Position numbers and translations under genes: made by a program
Source of the DNA: Bacillota bacterium
Lineage (GTDB): Bacteria > Bacillota > JADQBR01
Reading direction: 5' to 3'
DNA: 47,811 bases
Assembly (NCBI GenBank): GCA_016278515.1
Contig: JADQBR010000059.1
Location: 1 to 47,811, forward strand
The notes under the pieces: model-generated
Told to the model about the DNA's origin: nothing
The model's database searches: none
The model's input: the letters and a program-made list of their open reading frames with translations, nothing else
In this document: positions 1 through 7,559 of the stretch, piece after piece
How positions within the stretch are numbered: position 1 is the first letter of the stretch
Layout: every line of letters begins with the position of its first letter

Positions 1-43
1 TGGGTTTGAATTTCCAAGTGTACTCGTTGCTTGTTTTGTTTCA

Positions 44-472
44 TGACACACACCAAAATTTTCACAATTATTCAATCAGTATTTAATAAATCAGTTTATA
101 GATAAGAATGAAAATGAATATATAAAATTGCAACTAACCAAGCATGATAAAGAATTTTATGATAAGTTAATTCGAAAAGAAGCAACTTCTAGTAAAAACC
201 ATAATATTTATACAAATTACAGATATTTTTATGAACAAATTAAAAGCAAAGACGTTAATATCGATGCTTTATATGATGGGATTGCTAAATTAATGATAGT
301 TGACGTTTCACTAGTAAGAGCACAAGATGACCACAGCTTATTTTTGAAAGCCTTAACTCAACAGGGGCTAAACTAACGGAAGCCGATTTAATAAGAAACT
401 ATTTGTTAATGGATTTAAATACTCCATTTCAAAACCGAATATATAATGAATATTGGTTTGAAATAGAGACGC
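44..472 (+). pseudogene. DUF262 (GmrSD-type) fragment, frameshifted
   Basis: Remnant of a DUF262 protein, the nuclease/NTPase family that includes type IV restriction GmrS/GmrD. The first frame (open from about 44; a TTG at 128 begins an 82-codon ORF) reads KLQLTKHDKEFYDKL, the usual segment after the DUF262 core. Near 329-333 the homology jumps to another frame, which reads PQLIFESLNSTG and then LTEADLIRNYLLM, the diagnostic LNSTG...LTxADLIRN motif, followed by RIYNEYWFEIE, after which similarity is lost at about 472. In the first frame translation runs on out of frame to a stop at 374-376. The N-terminal half lies outside the window or is lost, and a TGA precedes the open part. It is therefore a non-functional fragment, next to a Fic gene in what looks like decayed defence or toxin DNA. 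The family call is confident; the original subtype is not. Confidence 0.75.
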
Positions 473-501
473 CCCAGCGGGTAGAAGCACTTGTTTATCT
501 T

Positions 502-633
502 CTAATGGCTTGTTTCTCCTTTCAGCTCGTCGGTACGCTCATATTCGCCCCACATAACCTTTGAGGTAGTGTCATAGTTAATATTTCTGACAGCAATCCC
601 ATATTCAATAAAGATTACCGACTTTTTGTTCGA
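502..633 (-). other. coding-like remnant overlapping the end of fic
   Basis: Between the DUF262 remnant and the Fic stop codon, the minus strand holds an open frame without its own start. It reads VIFIEYGIAVRNINYDTTSK and then VMWGEYERTDELKGETSH before a stop at 502-504. The composition looks like protein, but I do not recognise it. It may be the tail of a deleted gene brought against the 3' end of fic. No ribosome site is visible. Confidence 0.25.
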
Positions 634-1876
634 CCTTCATGTTACTGGCGAGTTCTTTTGTATCATGAACTTCATAGTAGAATTTCTTACCAACTTTTGT
701 TTTTTTAAAGATATTTAGCTCATATAGTTCATTTAGGTCAGTCCGTGCAGTTTCGTAGGCGACTTTAAATTTCTTTTGATATTGGGCAATAGAAAAACGT
801 TTGTTTGATTTTGTCGAAAATAAAATAGCTTTATATTGCCGTCTTGTCAAAGATATTCTTTTGAACTGAAGAAACTTCTTTACTAATTGGCGTTTATATT
901 CTTTATCAAAGTCCTGTAAAATCATGGTAATTGAGTTAATAATCATTTGTGCATAGAAGTTAATAAAGTAAGTTAAATCACTATCGTAGTCTTCTGTATC
1001 TTTGATTGCCTTATAATATTTTCTTTTTTCTTCTTGAACTACTGTTGATATAGAGAAAAATTTAAAAAAGTTATAACCTTTTTGAAGAAGATACATATAA
1101 GAAATAGCCCTTGCTGTTCGCCCGTTACCATCAAAGAATGGATGAATATATACAAAATAAAAATGAATCACGCAGGCCTTAATTATTGGATGCAACAAGT
1201 CATTATCATTATTAATAAAGCCTACTAGCTCATCCATTAGTGACTGAACATATAGATGCGAAGGGGCTTGATAAACGACATTTTGAGTGTTGTAGTCCCA
1301 AACAAGAACGGAGTCATCTCTATATTTATCAACTTCATCTTCTTTTTCTAAGGTATTATGAACAACTTTCCTGTATATCAATAAAATCATTTCTTCATTT
1401 AAAGGTTTATCGAGGTTTTCAAGAATAAAATCCAATGCTTTATAGTTATTAATAATCATTTGTTCGCTTTTATTTGTAGGAGCAATCTTTTTTGTTATCA
1501 TTTCTTTGGTTCTCTTTCTAGTTGAGAAAGCACCTTCTATAACACTTGAGTTGAAAGCCTCGTCTATTAGGGCATTTAAAATGACATTATTTTTAAATTT
1601 CTCATCAATTTGTTCAAAGAAATGTAGTTGAGCTTCTCTCTCTATTATATTCAAATTCTCTTTTAGATTATCGGTTAGTACGAACCAAAAGTTTCTGTTG
1701 CTTTGGTCTTTTAATGGTACCGTAATACTTCTGTCTTTTCTATGTTGAAGAAGTATTGGCCAGAAACTCTCTATTGTTAAAGGAGTTTTAATGCGGTACA
1801 TGACTTCTTTTTTGTTCAGGTAAAGCTTTTCCGTAAAGTCATGTAAATAACCTTTAATCTTTTCATCAGAAGTCAT
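605..1876 (-). CDS. Fic family protein (AMP transferase), class II
   Basis: Fic proteins transfer AMP (or other NMPs) from a nucleotide to hydroxyl groups of target proteins; many are toxins or stress modulators. The 423-residue protein has the full catalytic motif HPFFDGNGRTAR (His near residue 245), so it should be active. An inhibitory helix motif SSVIEG (S-x-x-x-E-G) lies N-terminal to the Fic core near residue 110, making it a self-inhibited class II enzyme with no separate antitoxin; none is visible beside it. The C-terminal roughly 100 residues resemble a winged-helix domain, as in the larger Fic-wHTH proteins. The ATG at 1876 has a strong GGAGGTG site 6 bases upstream; an in-frame ATG at 1912 has none. 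The promoter region contains a run of 11-bp tandem repeats. Confidence 0.88.
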   Translation of the reverse strand: MTSDEKIKGYLHDFTEKLYLNKKEVMYRIKTPLTIESFWPILLQHRKDRSITVPLKDQSNRNFWFVLTDNLKENLNIIEREAQLHFFEQIDEKFKNNVILNALIDEAFNSSVIEGAFSTRKRTKEMITKKIAPTNKSEQMIINNYKALDFILENLDKPLNEEMILLIYRKVVHNTLEKEDEVDKYRDDSVLVWDYNTQNVVYQAPSHLYVQSLMDELVGFINNDNDLLHPIIKACVIHFYFVYIHPFFDGNGRTARAISYMYLLQKGYNFFKFFSISTVVQEEKRKYYKAIKDTEDYDSDLTYFINFYAQMIINSITMILQDFDKEYKRQLVKKFLQFKRISLTRRQYKAILFSTKSNKRFSIAQYQKKFKVAYETARTDLNELYELNIFKKTKVGKKFYYEVHDTKELASNMKVEQKVGNLY

Positions 1877-1920
1877 GTTGTTCACCTCCATTAAATATCG
1901 TAACCAATTCATTCATAGTT

Positions 1921-1993
1921 AATACTGGTTAAATACTGGTTACTTACTATTTTAATACTATTTTAATACTATTTTAATACTATTTTAATACTA
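1921..1993. repeat. 11-bp tandem repeat array upstream of fic
   Basis: Two copies of aatactggtta (1921-1942) are followed by four perfect copies of tactattttaa (1945-1988) and a partial fifth copy. The 11-bp period is about one turn of the helix, and the array lies 45-115 bp upstream of the chosen fic start, where its promoter should be. Such an array can change copy number by slippage or serve as a phased operator. Confidence 0.9.
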
Positions 1994-2173
1994 ATTTATT
2001 ACTAAGTCCATAGGAACTTATAAAAGAGTGGCTTTAAGTTTTTATACTCTGATATATATTTTTGCTCAAACTGAACTTTGTGCATGGATATATTGCGGTG
2101 AAACCATATTTGAAATGTAATATGAGCTATTAACATCCAATATTAATATAAAAAAGGAAGGAGTTGTTATTTT

Positions 2174-2230
2174 ATGTTAAACAATAGTACGGTAGAGATT
2201 GTAATTAATGGGGAGGTAGATACAAAATAA
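2174..2230 (+). CDS. possible 18-residue peptide
   Basis: An ATG with a good upstream site (AAGGAAGGAG) opens an 18-codon frame, MLNNSTVEIVINGEVDTK. Its 3' half pairs with sequence just past the stop (ggggaggt with acctcccc-like bases near 2247-2254), so the stop codon sits in the loop of a hairpin. No homology recognised. It could be a leader peptide or a fragment; nothing downstream on this strand is an obvious target. Confidence 0.25.
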   Translation: MLNNSTVEIVINGEVDTK

Positions 2231-2363
2231 TCTGTTATACTAACCTCCCATAACTAAAAAAAGATAAATCAAACTAATTTCCTAAAATGACTGATGTGAC
2301 ATGGCCCCTACGAAACAAACTGCAATAGGCAATTCGGTAGTATTTGCTTAAGGGAAAAAACTT

Positions 2364-2400
2364 AAGGTAAGACCCCCTTTGTTTTTGGGGGTCTTACCTT
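2364..2400. terminator. perfect 14-bp hairpin, terminator-like
   Basis: Arms 2364-2377 (aaggtaagaccccc) and 2387-2400 are perfectly complementary around a 9-base T-rich loop. There is no clear T tract after the stem, so termination is likely but not certain. It is the strongest structure in the gene-free stretch 2231-2568; the rest of that stretch shows no gene. Confidence 0.55.
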
Positions 2401-2417
2401 TGTGCAAGTGTGCAAAA

Positions 2418-2442
2418 GAAGGGACAAGGGGACAGGTGACGC
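2418..2442. repeat. REP-like GGGACA...GGGGACAGGTGAC motif
   Basis: The sequence gggacaaggggacaggtgac resembles the GGGACAGG-type short repeats scattered in some clostridial genomes near REP-associated transposases. A truncated gene of that transposase type occurs at 10004. There is only one copy here, so the assignment rests on resemblance. Confidence 0.3.
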
Positions 2443-2492
2443 AATACCTAAATTATCCATCCCGGATTCCAAAATAGTAATTTTAACATATG

Positions 2493-2532
2493 AAAAAACA
2501 CCTACTCTAAAATTCATGGGTAGGTATTTTTG
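2493..2532 (-). terminator. terminator of the 2569-3006 gene
   Basis: On the minus strand, a stem built from cctacc and ggtagg-type arms (2500-2505 with 2520-2525) is followed by a run of six T. It lies 37 bases after the stop codon of the minus-strand gene. Confidence 0.7.
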
Positions 2533-2568
2533 AATAGGCAAGGCAAATTGATGCTACTAAATTAGACC

Positions 2569-3006
2569 TTAAGGAAACACTTGACCTTGAAGTATTACCT
2601 CGCCTATACGGTCAGATCCTAATTGAGGTCTGATTTCAGCGTTTATAGTAGGTAATGTTCCACCGAAATCCAACAAAGTTGTGCCTACCCAGTTCTGATT
2701 ATCCACTGTGGGTATTAAAGGTAATGTGGCTAATGGTTCAAGGGAATCTGGAACTGTTAGAGTAGCCACATAGCTATCGTAGGGACCGAAGGTATCTGGT
2801 TCCGGTAGGTTAATGCCTAAGATAGTAACACGCTGAATTGGGGGGGTAAATCCAGTTATTTCAAAGACGGAAGCTCCTGCTATAAAAAGTTGCTCAGCAG
2901 GTCCCGTGGGATATAAAGGCTTAGTTTCAATAAAAACCTGATTTGTATTATTATCTTCTTGACTTGCAGTAACATTTAGTGCCGGCCATTTAGTAATGGT
3001 TACCAT
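2569..3006 (-). CDS. hypothetical beta-rich protein, 145 residues
   Basis: Not recognised. The predicted 145-residue protein has no signal peptide, membrane helix or cysteine. It is rich in Thr, Pro, Val, Ile and Leu with short alternating stretches (VTILGINLPEPDTFGPYDSY), suggesting a beta-sandwich or a structural/surface protein. It begins MVTITKWPALNVTASQ. The ATG at 3006 has GGAGG 8 bases upstream; a GTG at 3015 is in frame but lies inside the spacer. It is a single-gene unit with its own terminator. Spore-coat or exosporium proteins can look like this, but nothing in the sequence proves it. Confidence 0.6.
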   Translation of the reverse strand: MVTITKWPALNVTASQEDNNTNQVFIETKPLYPTGPAEQLFIAGASVFEITGFTPPIQRVTILGINLPEPDTFGPYDSYVATLTVPDSLEPLATLPLIPTVDNQNWVGTTLLDFGGTLPTINAEIRPQLGSDRIGEVILQGQVFP

Positions 3007-3403
3007 AGTGTACACCTCCTCTGCTTTTAGATATTATATAGTACGCAGTATATTGAAAGCCTGTGCGGAAAAAGGGGAGATATTGTCGAGAAATTTCTCG
3101 TACAAATAAAATAAACCTTCTTTTTACGGCTTACCTTAGAAGTCAAATAAATGTTAAGGCAGTTTTGGCTTTATTCTGGTTGGAAGGAATCTCGGGAACC
3201 TTCTAGAATGCTTGATATTGGTGCTTGAGGATGCATAATTATGGCTACCGTCTTTTTTGTTTGTTAGGAGGAAGGCTAAAGTCTTGCATAATACCGGTAC
3301 TCGCTATCATCAGGAGATTAAAGATTACGGAAAAAAGCTTAGGCGCTAACTGAATATTTCTAGATAATTGAGAGTTTTAAAAATGGGGAGAAGAGGATGC
3401 GTA
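3007..3403. other. intergenic region with a 14-bp palindrome and a possible coding scrap
   Basis: About 400 bases with no firm gene. A perfect palindrome cgagaaatttctcg lies near 3079-3092. At about 3287-3349 the plus strand reads HNTGTRYHQEIKDYGKKLRR to a stop. This follows an AGGAGG site and a TTG at rather long spacing, and may be a gene scrap. The nudC promoter is presumably here, but I cannot place it. Confidence 0.35.
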
Positions 3404-4222
3404 GTGTTTTTTGAATCAGGATTTAGTTGCCAAGATGAAGGGGATGCTCCGGAATATTTCTTGTTGTTTAAAGAGGATAAAATCCTTGCTTTGGAAGATA
3501 AAGGTCAATTTTTTTTGCCGGATGTCGATTTAAATAAATTGAACATAAGGCTTGTCCGTAAGCAATACCTTGGGCGACTGAATAGTCGTTCTTGTTATGC
3601 TGGGGAACTTGCATTAGATACAGTCGCGCCGGAAGGTATGTTATTTTGCGACTTAAGGCCTTTACTCGGACAAATTCAAGATGATTTTTTTATATTAGCC
3701 GGCAAAGCTTATCAAATTTTGCATTGGGATCGTACCCACCAATATTGTAGTCGGTGTGGAGCACATACAGAAAATAAAATTGATGAAAGGGCTAAAATTT
3801 GTCCATCCTGTGGCTTAATAAATTATCCTAGGATTTCCCCGGCAATCATTGTAGCTATTATTAGGGATAACCAAATATTGCTAGCTCAGGGGAGGCGGTT
3901 TAAGACTAACTTCTATAGTGTTTTAGCTGGTTTTGTAGAACCGGGAGAAACTTTTGAAGAGTGCGTACAAAGGGAGGTGGGAGAAGAAGTAAACCTCAAG
4001 GTTAAAAACATTAAATATTTTGGCAGCCAGCCTTGGCCCTTTCCGGATTCTCTAATGGTAGGTTTTACCGCTGAGTACGACAGTGGGGACATAAATATTG
4101 ATAAAAGAGAATTATTGAATGCTGGTTGGTTTACTGTCGAACAACTTCCGTTGCTTCCTAGCAGTGGAAGTATAGCGCGGTGTTTAATAGATTGGTTTAT
4201 ACAGACAACATCTCATAAATGA
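3404..4222 (+). CDS. nudC: NADH pyrophosphatase, Nudix family
   Basis: Hydrolyses NADH to NMNH and AMP; in E. coli NudC also removes NAD caps from RNA. Evidence: a four-cysteine zinc ribbon (CSRCG and CPSCG about 18 residues apart) in the middle; the linking NYPRISPAIIVAI segment; a complete Nudix box with GFVEPGE, then REVGEEV; and the SQPWPFP signature that marks this subfamily. Length (272-284 residues) fits. Start is uncertain: the frame is open from a TTG at 3368 and an ATG at 3383, but only the GTG at 3404 has a well-spaced site (GAGG 7 bases upstream). It is monocistronic with a terminator at 4291. Confidence 0.92.
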   Translation: MFFESGFSCQDEGDAPEYFLLFKEDKILALEDKGQFFLPDVDLNKLNIRLVRKQYLGRLNSRSCYAGELALDTVAPEGMLFCDLRPLLGQIQDDFFILAGKAYQILHWDRTHQYCSRCGAHTENKIDERAKICPSCGLINYPRISPAIIVAIIRDNQILLAQGRRFKTNFYSVLAGFVEPGETFEECVQREVGEEVNLKVKNIKYFGSQPWPFPDSLMVGFTAEYDSGDINIDKRELLNAGWFTVEQLPLLPSSGSIARCLIDWFIQTTSHK

Positions 4223-4290
4223 TTGTAATTCTGGTATATGTTCTCACATATGGTTATGTCGACCATGGTTCTTTATAGTAATAGCAACGT

Positions 4291-4324
4291 AAGGTCTTGA
4301 AAATTCAAGGCCTTTTATTATTTT
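4291..4324 (+). terminator. nudC terminator
   Basis: Stem of aaggtcttg and caaggcctt (4291-4299 with 4306-4314, G-T pairs included), followed by tttattatttt. Sits 70 bases after the nudC stop. Confidence 0.75.
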
Positions 4325-4398
4325 GGGGTTTATCTTTAGGCTGTGTAAAGGTGCGTCAGTAAAATTAGTCTAGAGTAGACATGTTATGTAAGGCTAAC

Positions 4399-4452
4399 TT
4401 GACATCGGAATATTAATGATGTAAAATAAACTTAACGTAAAGTAAACTTAAC
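4399..4452 (+). promoter_or_regulatory. promoter with direct-repeat operator for the HTH gene
   Basis: TTGACA (4399-4404), 17-bp spacer, TAAAAT (4422-4427). Immediately downstream the 10-mer taaacttaac occurs twice, at 4427-4436 and 4443-4452, 16 bp apart, overlapping the end of the -10 box and the start site. This is a likely binding site for the small HTH protein encoded next, giving self-repression. Confidence 0.7.
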
Positions 4453-4479
4453 AATAGATTGAAAAGGAGGAAATGCATA

Positions 4480-4698
4480 TTGCTAAATAAAGTAAAGGAA
4501 TTTAGAGATAAAGCCAATATCACCCAAGAGCAATTAGCGAAGAAACTTAGGGTTTCGCGACAGACTATTATTTCTATTGAAGCTGGACGGTACAATCCGT
4601 CATTGATACTAGCATTTAAAATATCTAAGGTTTTTTGTAAGCAGATAGAAGATATCTTCATTTTTTCAGAATTGGAAGGAGAGGTTAAGGATGAATAA
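4480..4698 (+). CDS. XRE-family HTH regulator (YgzD/YozG-like), 72 residues
   Basis: Small Cro/C1-type DNA-binding protein made of one helix-turn-helix domain: NITQEQLAKKLRVSRQTI is the HTH and IEAGRYNPSLILAFKISKVF completes the fold. It ends shortly after IEDIF, as usual for this group. The TTG at 4480 lies 9 bases after AAAGGAGG; a TTG at 4459 is upstream of that site. The downstream membrane-protein gene overlaps by 8 bases, a pairing common in Firmicutes, where the regulator represses the pair. Probably autoregulated through the 16-bp-spaced direct repeats at its promoter. Confidence 0.88.
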   Translation: MLNKVKEFRDKANITQEQLAKKLRVSRQTIISIEAGRYNPSLILAFKISKVFCKQIEDIFIFSELEGEVKDE

Positions 4699-5080
4699 TT
4701 CATTTGTAAAAGAGTTAGTTATTACCAACTATTTATTTATTGGGCTCTTTGGGATTATCATTATAGTTAGTAATTTATTTTATGGCGGCACGGTAGAAAC
4801 TTGGAGCAAGTCAATTGGTTTGCTAATAGTTTTGGCCTTGGCTTTGGTCCTCAAGGTTAAAAGGATTAAAGCCACTACACAGAAGCTAGATGAGCGGTTA
4901 CAAATTATCACTTACCGTGCGGTAAGCATTGGGTTTTATTTAATGTTAGGTGCTATATTTTGGTTTTACACTAAAGAAATGGTTATTGAAGGTCAAGTTT
5001 CTACAAGAACGATTGTTGAACTGCTTGCGGGTGTGGTAGGTTATTTGGGAGGTTTTCTGGTTCTAAATAAGCGATATTAA
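4691..5080 (+). CDS. small four-helix membrane protein, partner of the HTH regulator
   Basis: A 129-residue integral membrane protein with about four hydrophobic helices: roughly residues 11-30, 41-56, 75-95 and 105-124. A charged DERLQ segment lies between the second and third. It resembles the DUF2178/DUF3796-type proteins found beside small XRE regulators; the exact family is not certain. It is translationally coupled to the upstream regulator (ATG inside its 3' end, site AAGGAGAGG). No catalytic motif. Function unknown; perhaps a membrane sensor or immunity-type protein. Confidence 0.7.
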   Translation: MNNSFVKELVITNYLFIGLFGIIIIVSNLFYGGTVETWSKSIGLLIVLALALVLKVKRIKATTQKLDERLQIITYRAVSIGFYLMLGAIFWFYTKEMVIEGQVSTRTIVELLAGVVGYLGGFLVLNKRY

Positions 5081-5105
5081 TTTTATTATAAGCTATGTAC
5101 GTAAC

Positions 5106-6398
5106 TTACTTGGAATTACTATGGGACCAGATTACGACGGGGATAAGCAATAGTGAAAGAATGCCGCCGGCCAGTGAGAGTATTGTATAACTGGAATGAG
5201 CTACGACCATACCAGATAGTGCTCCCCCCGATGCTCCACTTAAAGCAATTAAGACATCAACAGAACCTTGCATCTTAGCGCGAGTGGACGGATTAGTTGC
5301 ATCCACGATGAGCGCTGTGCCGCTAATCAAACCGAAGTTCCAACCAAGCCCAAGCAGAGCGAGGGCGATAGTGAGTACCAGCATAGAGTCAGTAGGTGCT
5401 ACAGCAGCCAGAATACCCGCAGCAAGTAGAGTTGCCCCGGAAGCGATTGTCATTATAGTACGGCCCAACTTGTCAACAAGGATACCGGTAACGAGGGATG
5501 GCAGGTACATTGCACCGATATGGATGCCAATTATCTGTCCTATCTCACTTAAACCATGCCCGTGGTGCTGCATATGTACAGGCGTCATGGTCATAAGTGC
5601 AACCATGACAATTTGGGTTAGAACCATTATTGTGGCTCCAACAACTATTCCTCGTTTGTTTATTGCTAGTGTATTGGAATCCGTATCTGAAAAATGACTC
5701 TCGTTAGTTTTCTGCACATCTGCAATTGCTTTTGCAACGATGAGGGGATCTGGACGAAGTAAAGCTAGTAGCACTAAACCAGCTAGTATGAAGGCTGCTG
5801 CTGCAAGAATGAACGGACCAGCTAGAGCAGGGATTCTGATGGATGTGGCGAATCGTCCCATTACATCAACCAAGTTTGGACCTGCAACAGCGCCGAATGT
5901 AGTTGATACCATAGCGATACTGATTGCTGTTGCTCGCTGTGTAGAATCTGCTAAGTCTGTACCTGCATAGCGTGCTTGTAAGTTTGTAGCGGTGCCGGCA
6001 CCATAAATAAGTAATGAAACAAAAAGAAGTAGGATGTTATTAGTTACTGCTGAGATTACTACTCCCGTCGCGCCAATACCGCCAGCCAAGAAGCCTGTTA
6101 CTAGTCCTAATCGGCGTCCATAACGTTGGGTGAGCCGCCCTACAAGTAGTGCTGCCCCAGCAGAACCCAGAGTAAACAACGCAACTGGAACCCCCGCGAA
6201 ACTATCGGTACCTAGCATGTCCTGAGCAAGAAGTGCCCCGACGGTTACGCCTGCTGCAAGTCCTGCGCCACCGAAAATCTGTGAAATTACAACGATAATC
6301 AAGGTGCGTTTATATAGTCCTCGTTGCTTTTCTGGGGAATCAATGTAACTCTGTAACCAAGCTGGTTGGTTTTCTGAAATGTCAGGTTTATGCGACAT
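5106..6398 (-). CDS. MFS transporter (drug-efflux-like), 430 residues
   Basis: Twelve-helix major facilitator. After a hydrophilic N-terminus (about 27 residues), hydrophobic helices alternate with short loops. The conserved loop between helices 2 and 3 reads GRLTQRYGRRLGL, matching the MFS motif A pattern; the equivalent loop in the second half is GILVDKLGRTIM. A central loop of about 30 residues separates the halves. Substrate cannot be read from sequence; YttB-like exporters of Bacillus look similar. The start follows an AAAGGGCGG site 8 bases upstream. It is transcribed from the minus-strand promoter at 6517-6545 through a leader holding a short reading frame. The gene is visibly more GC-rich than its neighbours, which may indicate transfer. 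Confidence 0.85.
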   Translation of the reverse strand: MSHKPDISENQPAWLQSYIDSPEKQRGLYKRTLIIVVISQIFGGAGLAAGVTVGALLAQDMLGTDSFAGVPVALFTLGSAGAALLVGRLTQRYGRRLGLVTGFLAGGIGATGVVISAVTNNILLLFVSLLIYGAGTATNLQARYAGTDLADSTQRATAISIAMVSTTFGAVAGPNLVDVMGRFATSIRIPALAGPFILAAAAFILAGLVLLALLRPDPLIVAKAIADVQKTNESHFSDTDSNTLAINKRGIVVGATIMVLTQIVMVALMTMTPVHMQHHGHGLSEIGQIIGIHIGAMYLPSLVTGILVDKLGRTIMTIASGATLLAAGILAAVAPTDSMLVLTIALALLGLGWNFGLISGTALIVDATNPSTRAKMQGSVDVLIALSGASGGALSGMVVAHSSYTILSLAGGILSLLLIPVVIWSHSNSK

Positions 6399-6414
6399 AA
6401 CTCAACCGCCCTTT

Positions 6415-6486
6415 CTAAATACTTTTCTCTAGACGAAAAGCAATAAAGCCAATTTTTCTTTCTTGTTCTTGAATAGGGAGAGACAT
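6415..6486 (-). CDS. possible 23-residue leader peptide of the MFS gene
   Basis: Within the 5' untranslated region, an ATG just after AGAGGA starts MSLPIQEQERKIGFIAFRLEKSI, stopping at 6415-6417, next to the ribosome site of the exporter gene (17 bases before its ATG). A small hairpin (cttttc/gaaaag, 6420-6438) lies at the end of the frame. The arrangement resembles translational attenuation of resistance genes. The spacing of AGAGGA to the ATG is short, so translation is not assured. Confidence 0.35.
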   Translation of the reverse strand: MSLPIQEQERKIGFIAFRLEKSI

Positions 6487-6516
6487 TCCTCTAAAGCATG
6501 AGCGTATAACAGCTAA

Positions 6517-6545
6517 ATTATAGTAGTAAAATAGTTTATGGTCAA
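6517..6545 (-). promoter_or_regulatory. promoter of the MFS gene
   Basis: Read on the minus strand: TTGACC, 17 bases, TATAAT. A near-consensus sigma-A promoter about 110 bases upstream of the exporter start codon. Confidence 0.75.
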
Positions 6546-6591
6546 CCTTGTTCTTACACTCAAACCCTTAAAACTTTATAAAAGTTTATAA

Positions 6592-6650
6592 AAACCGCTG
6601 CAGCCGTTAGACTCGCGATGAAGTGTATCAAAATTGACGCGGTTTTTTTA
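6592..6650 (+). terminator. terminator-like hairpin with a long loop
   Basis: aaaccgc (6592-6598) and gcggttt (6639-6645) can pair, followed directly by a T tract, but the loop is about 40 bases. No gene ends just upstream on this strand, so it may be part of a leader before the response regulator rather than an ordinary terminator. Confidence 0.35.
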
Positions 6651-6654
6651 TATA

Positions 6655-6869
6655 GACTTTAATGTTATAAAGTTATCTTCCACTCTTTATCAAACTTCAA
6701 TTCAATTTACATTTGTTTCTTTAAAATGAATCTTAAATGAAATGAGGTTAAACGGGAAAAATATAATATTATATTCGCTACGATGTACAGCATGATAAAA
6801 GAGGTCTTATAAGAGGAACATGTCCTGTTTGCAATAAGAATTTAAAACCGTCTTGAAGGGGGAAATAGA
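6655..6869 (+). other. region upstream of the first two-component system
   Basis: AT-rich; the promoter for the response regulator should be here (tataatatta-like sequence near 6762-6775). On the plus strand a frame without a start codon, ending at about 6855, contains RGTCPVCNKNLKPS, a CxxC zinc-knuckle-like scrap, probably leftover coding DNA. No other feature seen. Confidence 0.3.
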
Positions 6870-7559
6870 ATGAAGCATTTTCTACTCGTCGAGGATGAAC
6901 AGATTTTAGCCAAAAATATTGCTTTTTTTCTAGAACGAGAGGGCTATCAAGTAGATATAGAATATGACGGAGAATCGGGATGGGCATCATACATATCAAA
7001 AGCATATGATCTTATTTTATTAGATTGGACCTTACCAAAGAAAGACGGTTTAGAACTTTGTAAAGAAATACGAAAGGAATCAAATGTTCCCATTATGATG
7101 CTTACTGCTAAAAGTGAAATTTTAGATAAGATAATCGGCTTAGAGTTGGGTGCAGATGATTATATCGTTAAACCGTTTGACCAACGAGAATTACTGGCTA
7201 GAATTCATGCTTTATTAAGAAGAAATGAAACTACGAGTAATAAACAATTTGTGGAGCATTGGCTTCAATATGAGGGACTTAAATTGGACCGCGAAAAGCT
7301 GCTTGTCTTCTTTGGAGAACAATCTGTAGCTCTGACAGCCAATGAGTATAAATTAATGGAAATCTTAATGAAGAAGCCGGATAATGTCTATTCACGTGAA
7401 TTTATATATGAACAGATTTGGGACGGTTTATTAGAGTATAGTGAACGAACAGTCGATGTCACTATCAGTCGCTTACGGAAAAAATTAATGGAGCTATCTG
7501 GTAAGAAATATTTTCATGCAGTAAGAGGGATGGGTTACCGTTTTGGAGGAAAGTCATGA
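6870..7559 (+). CDS. OmpR/PhoB-family response regulator
   Basis: A 229-residue two-domain DNA-binding regulator. The receiver (residues 1-115) has the acidic pair in LLVEDE, the phosphorylated Asp in LILLDWTLPKKDG (about residue 52), the Thr in MMLTAK and the Lys in IVKPFD, all intact. The C-terminal winged helix contains LTANEYKLMEILM, RTVDVTISRLRKKL and the final VRGMGYRF hairpin. A strong GAAGGGGG site precedes the ATG. The kinase gene follows with a 4-base ATGA overlap. The pair and the lipoprotein after it look Bacillus-like; target genes are not evident, but the lipoprotein is the natural candidate. Confidence 0.93.
   Translation: MKHFLLVEDEQILAKNIAFFLEREGYQVDIEYDGESGWASYISKAYDLILLDWTLPKKDGLELCKEIRKESNVPIMMLTAKSEILDKIIGLELGADDYIVKPFDQRELLARIHALLRRNETTSNKQFVEHWLQYEGLKLDREKLLVFFGEQSVALTANEYKLMEILMKKPDNVYSREFIYEQIWDGLLEYSERTVDVTISRLRKKLMELSGKKYFHAVRGMGYRFGGKS

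Noticed and set aside
4413-4703. 96-residue minus-strand frame
   Set aside because: It opposes the HTH gene and its promoter, which have clear signals; no ribosome site.
5284-5970. Two plus-strand frames of 137 and 76 residues
   Set aside because: Antisense shadows of the MFS gene; no ribosome site and repetitive composition.
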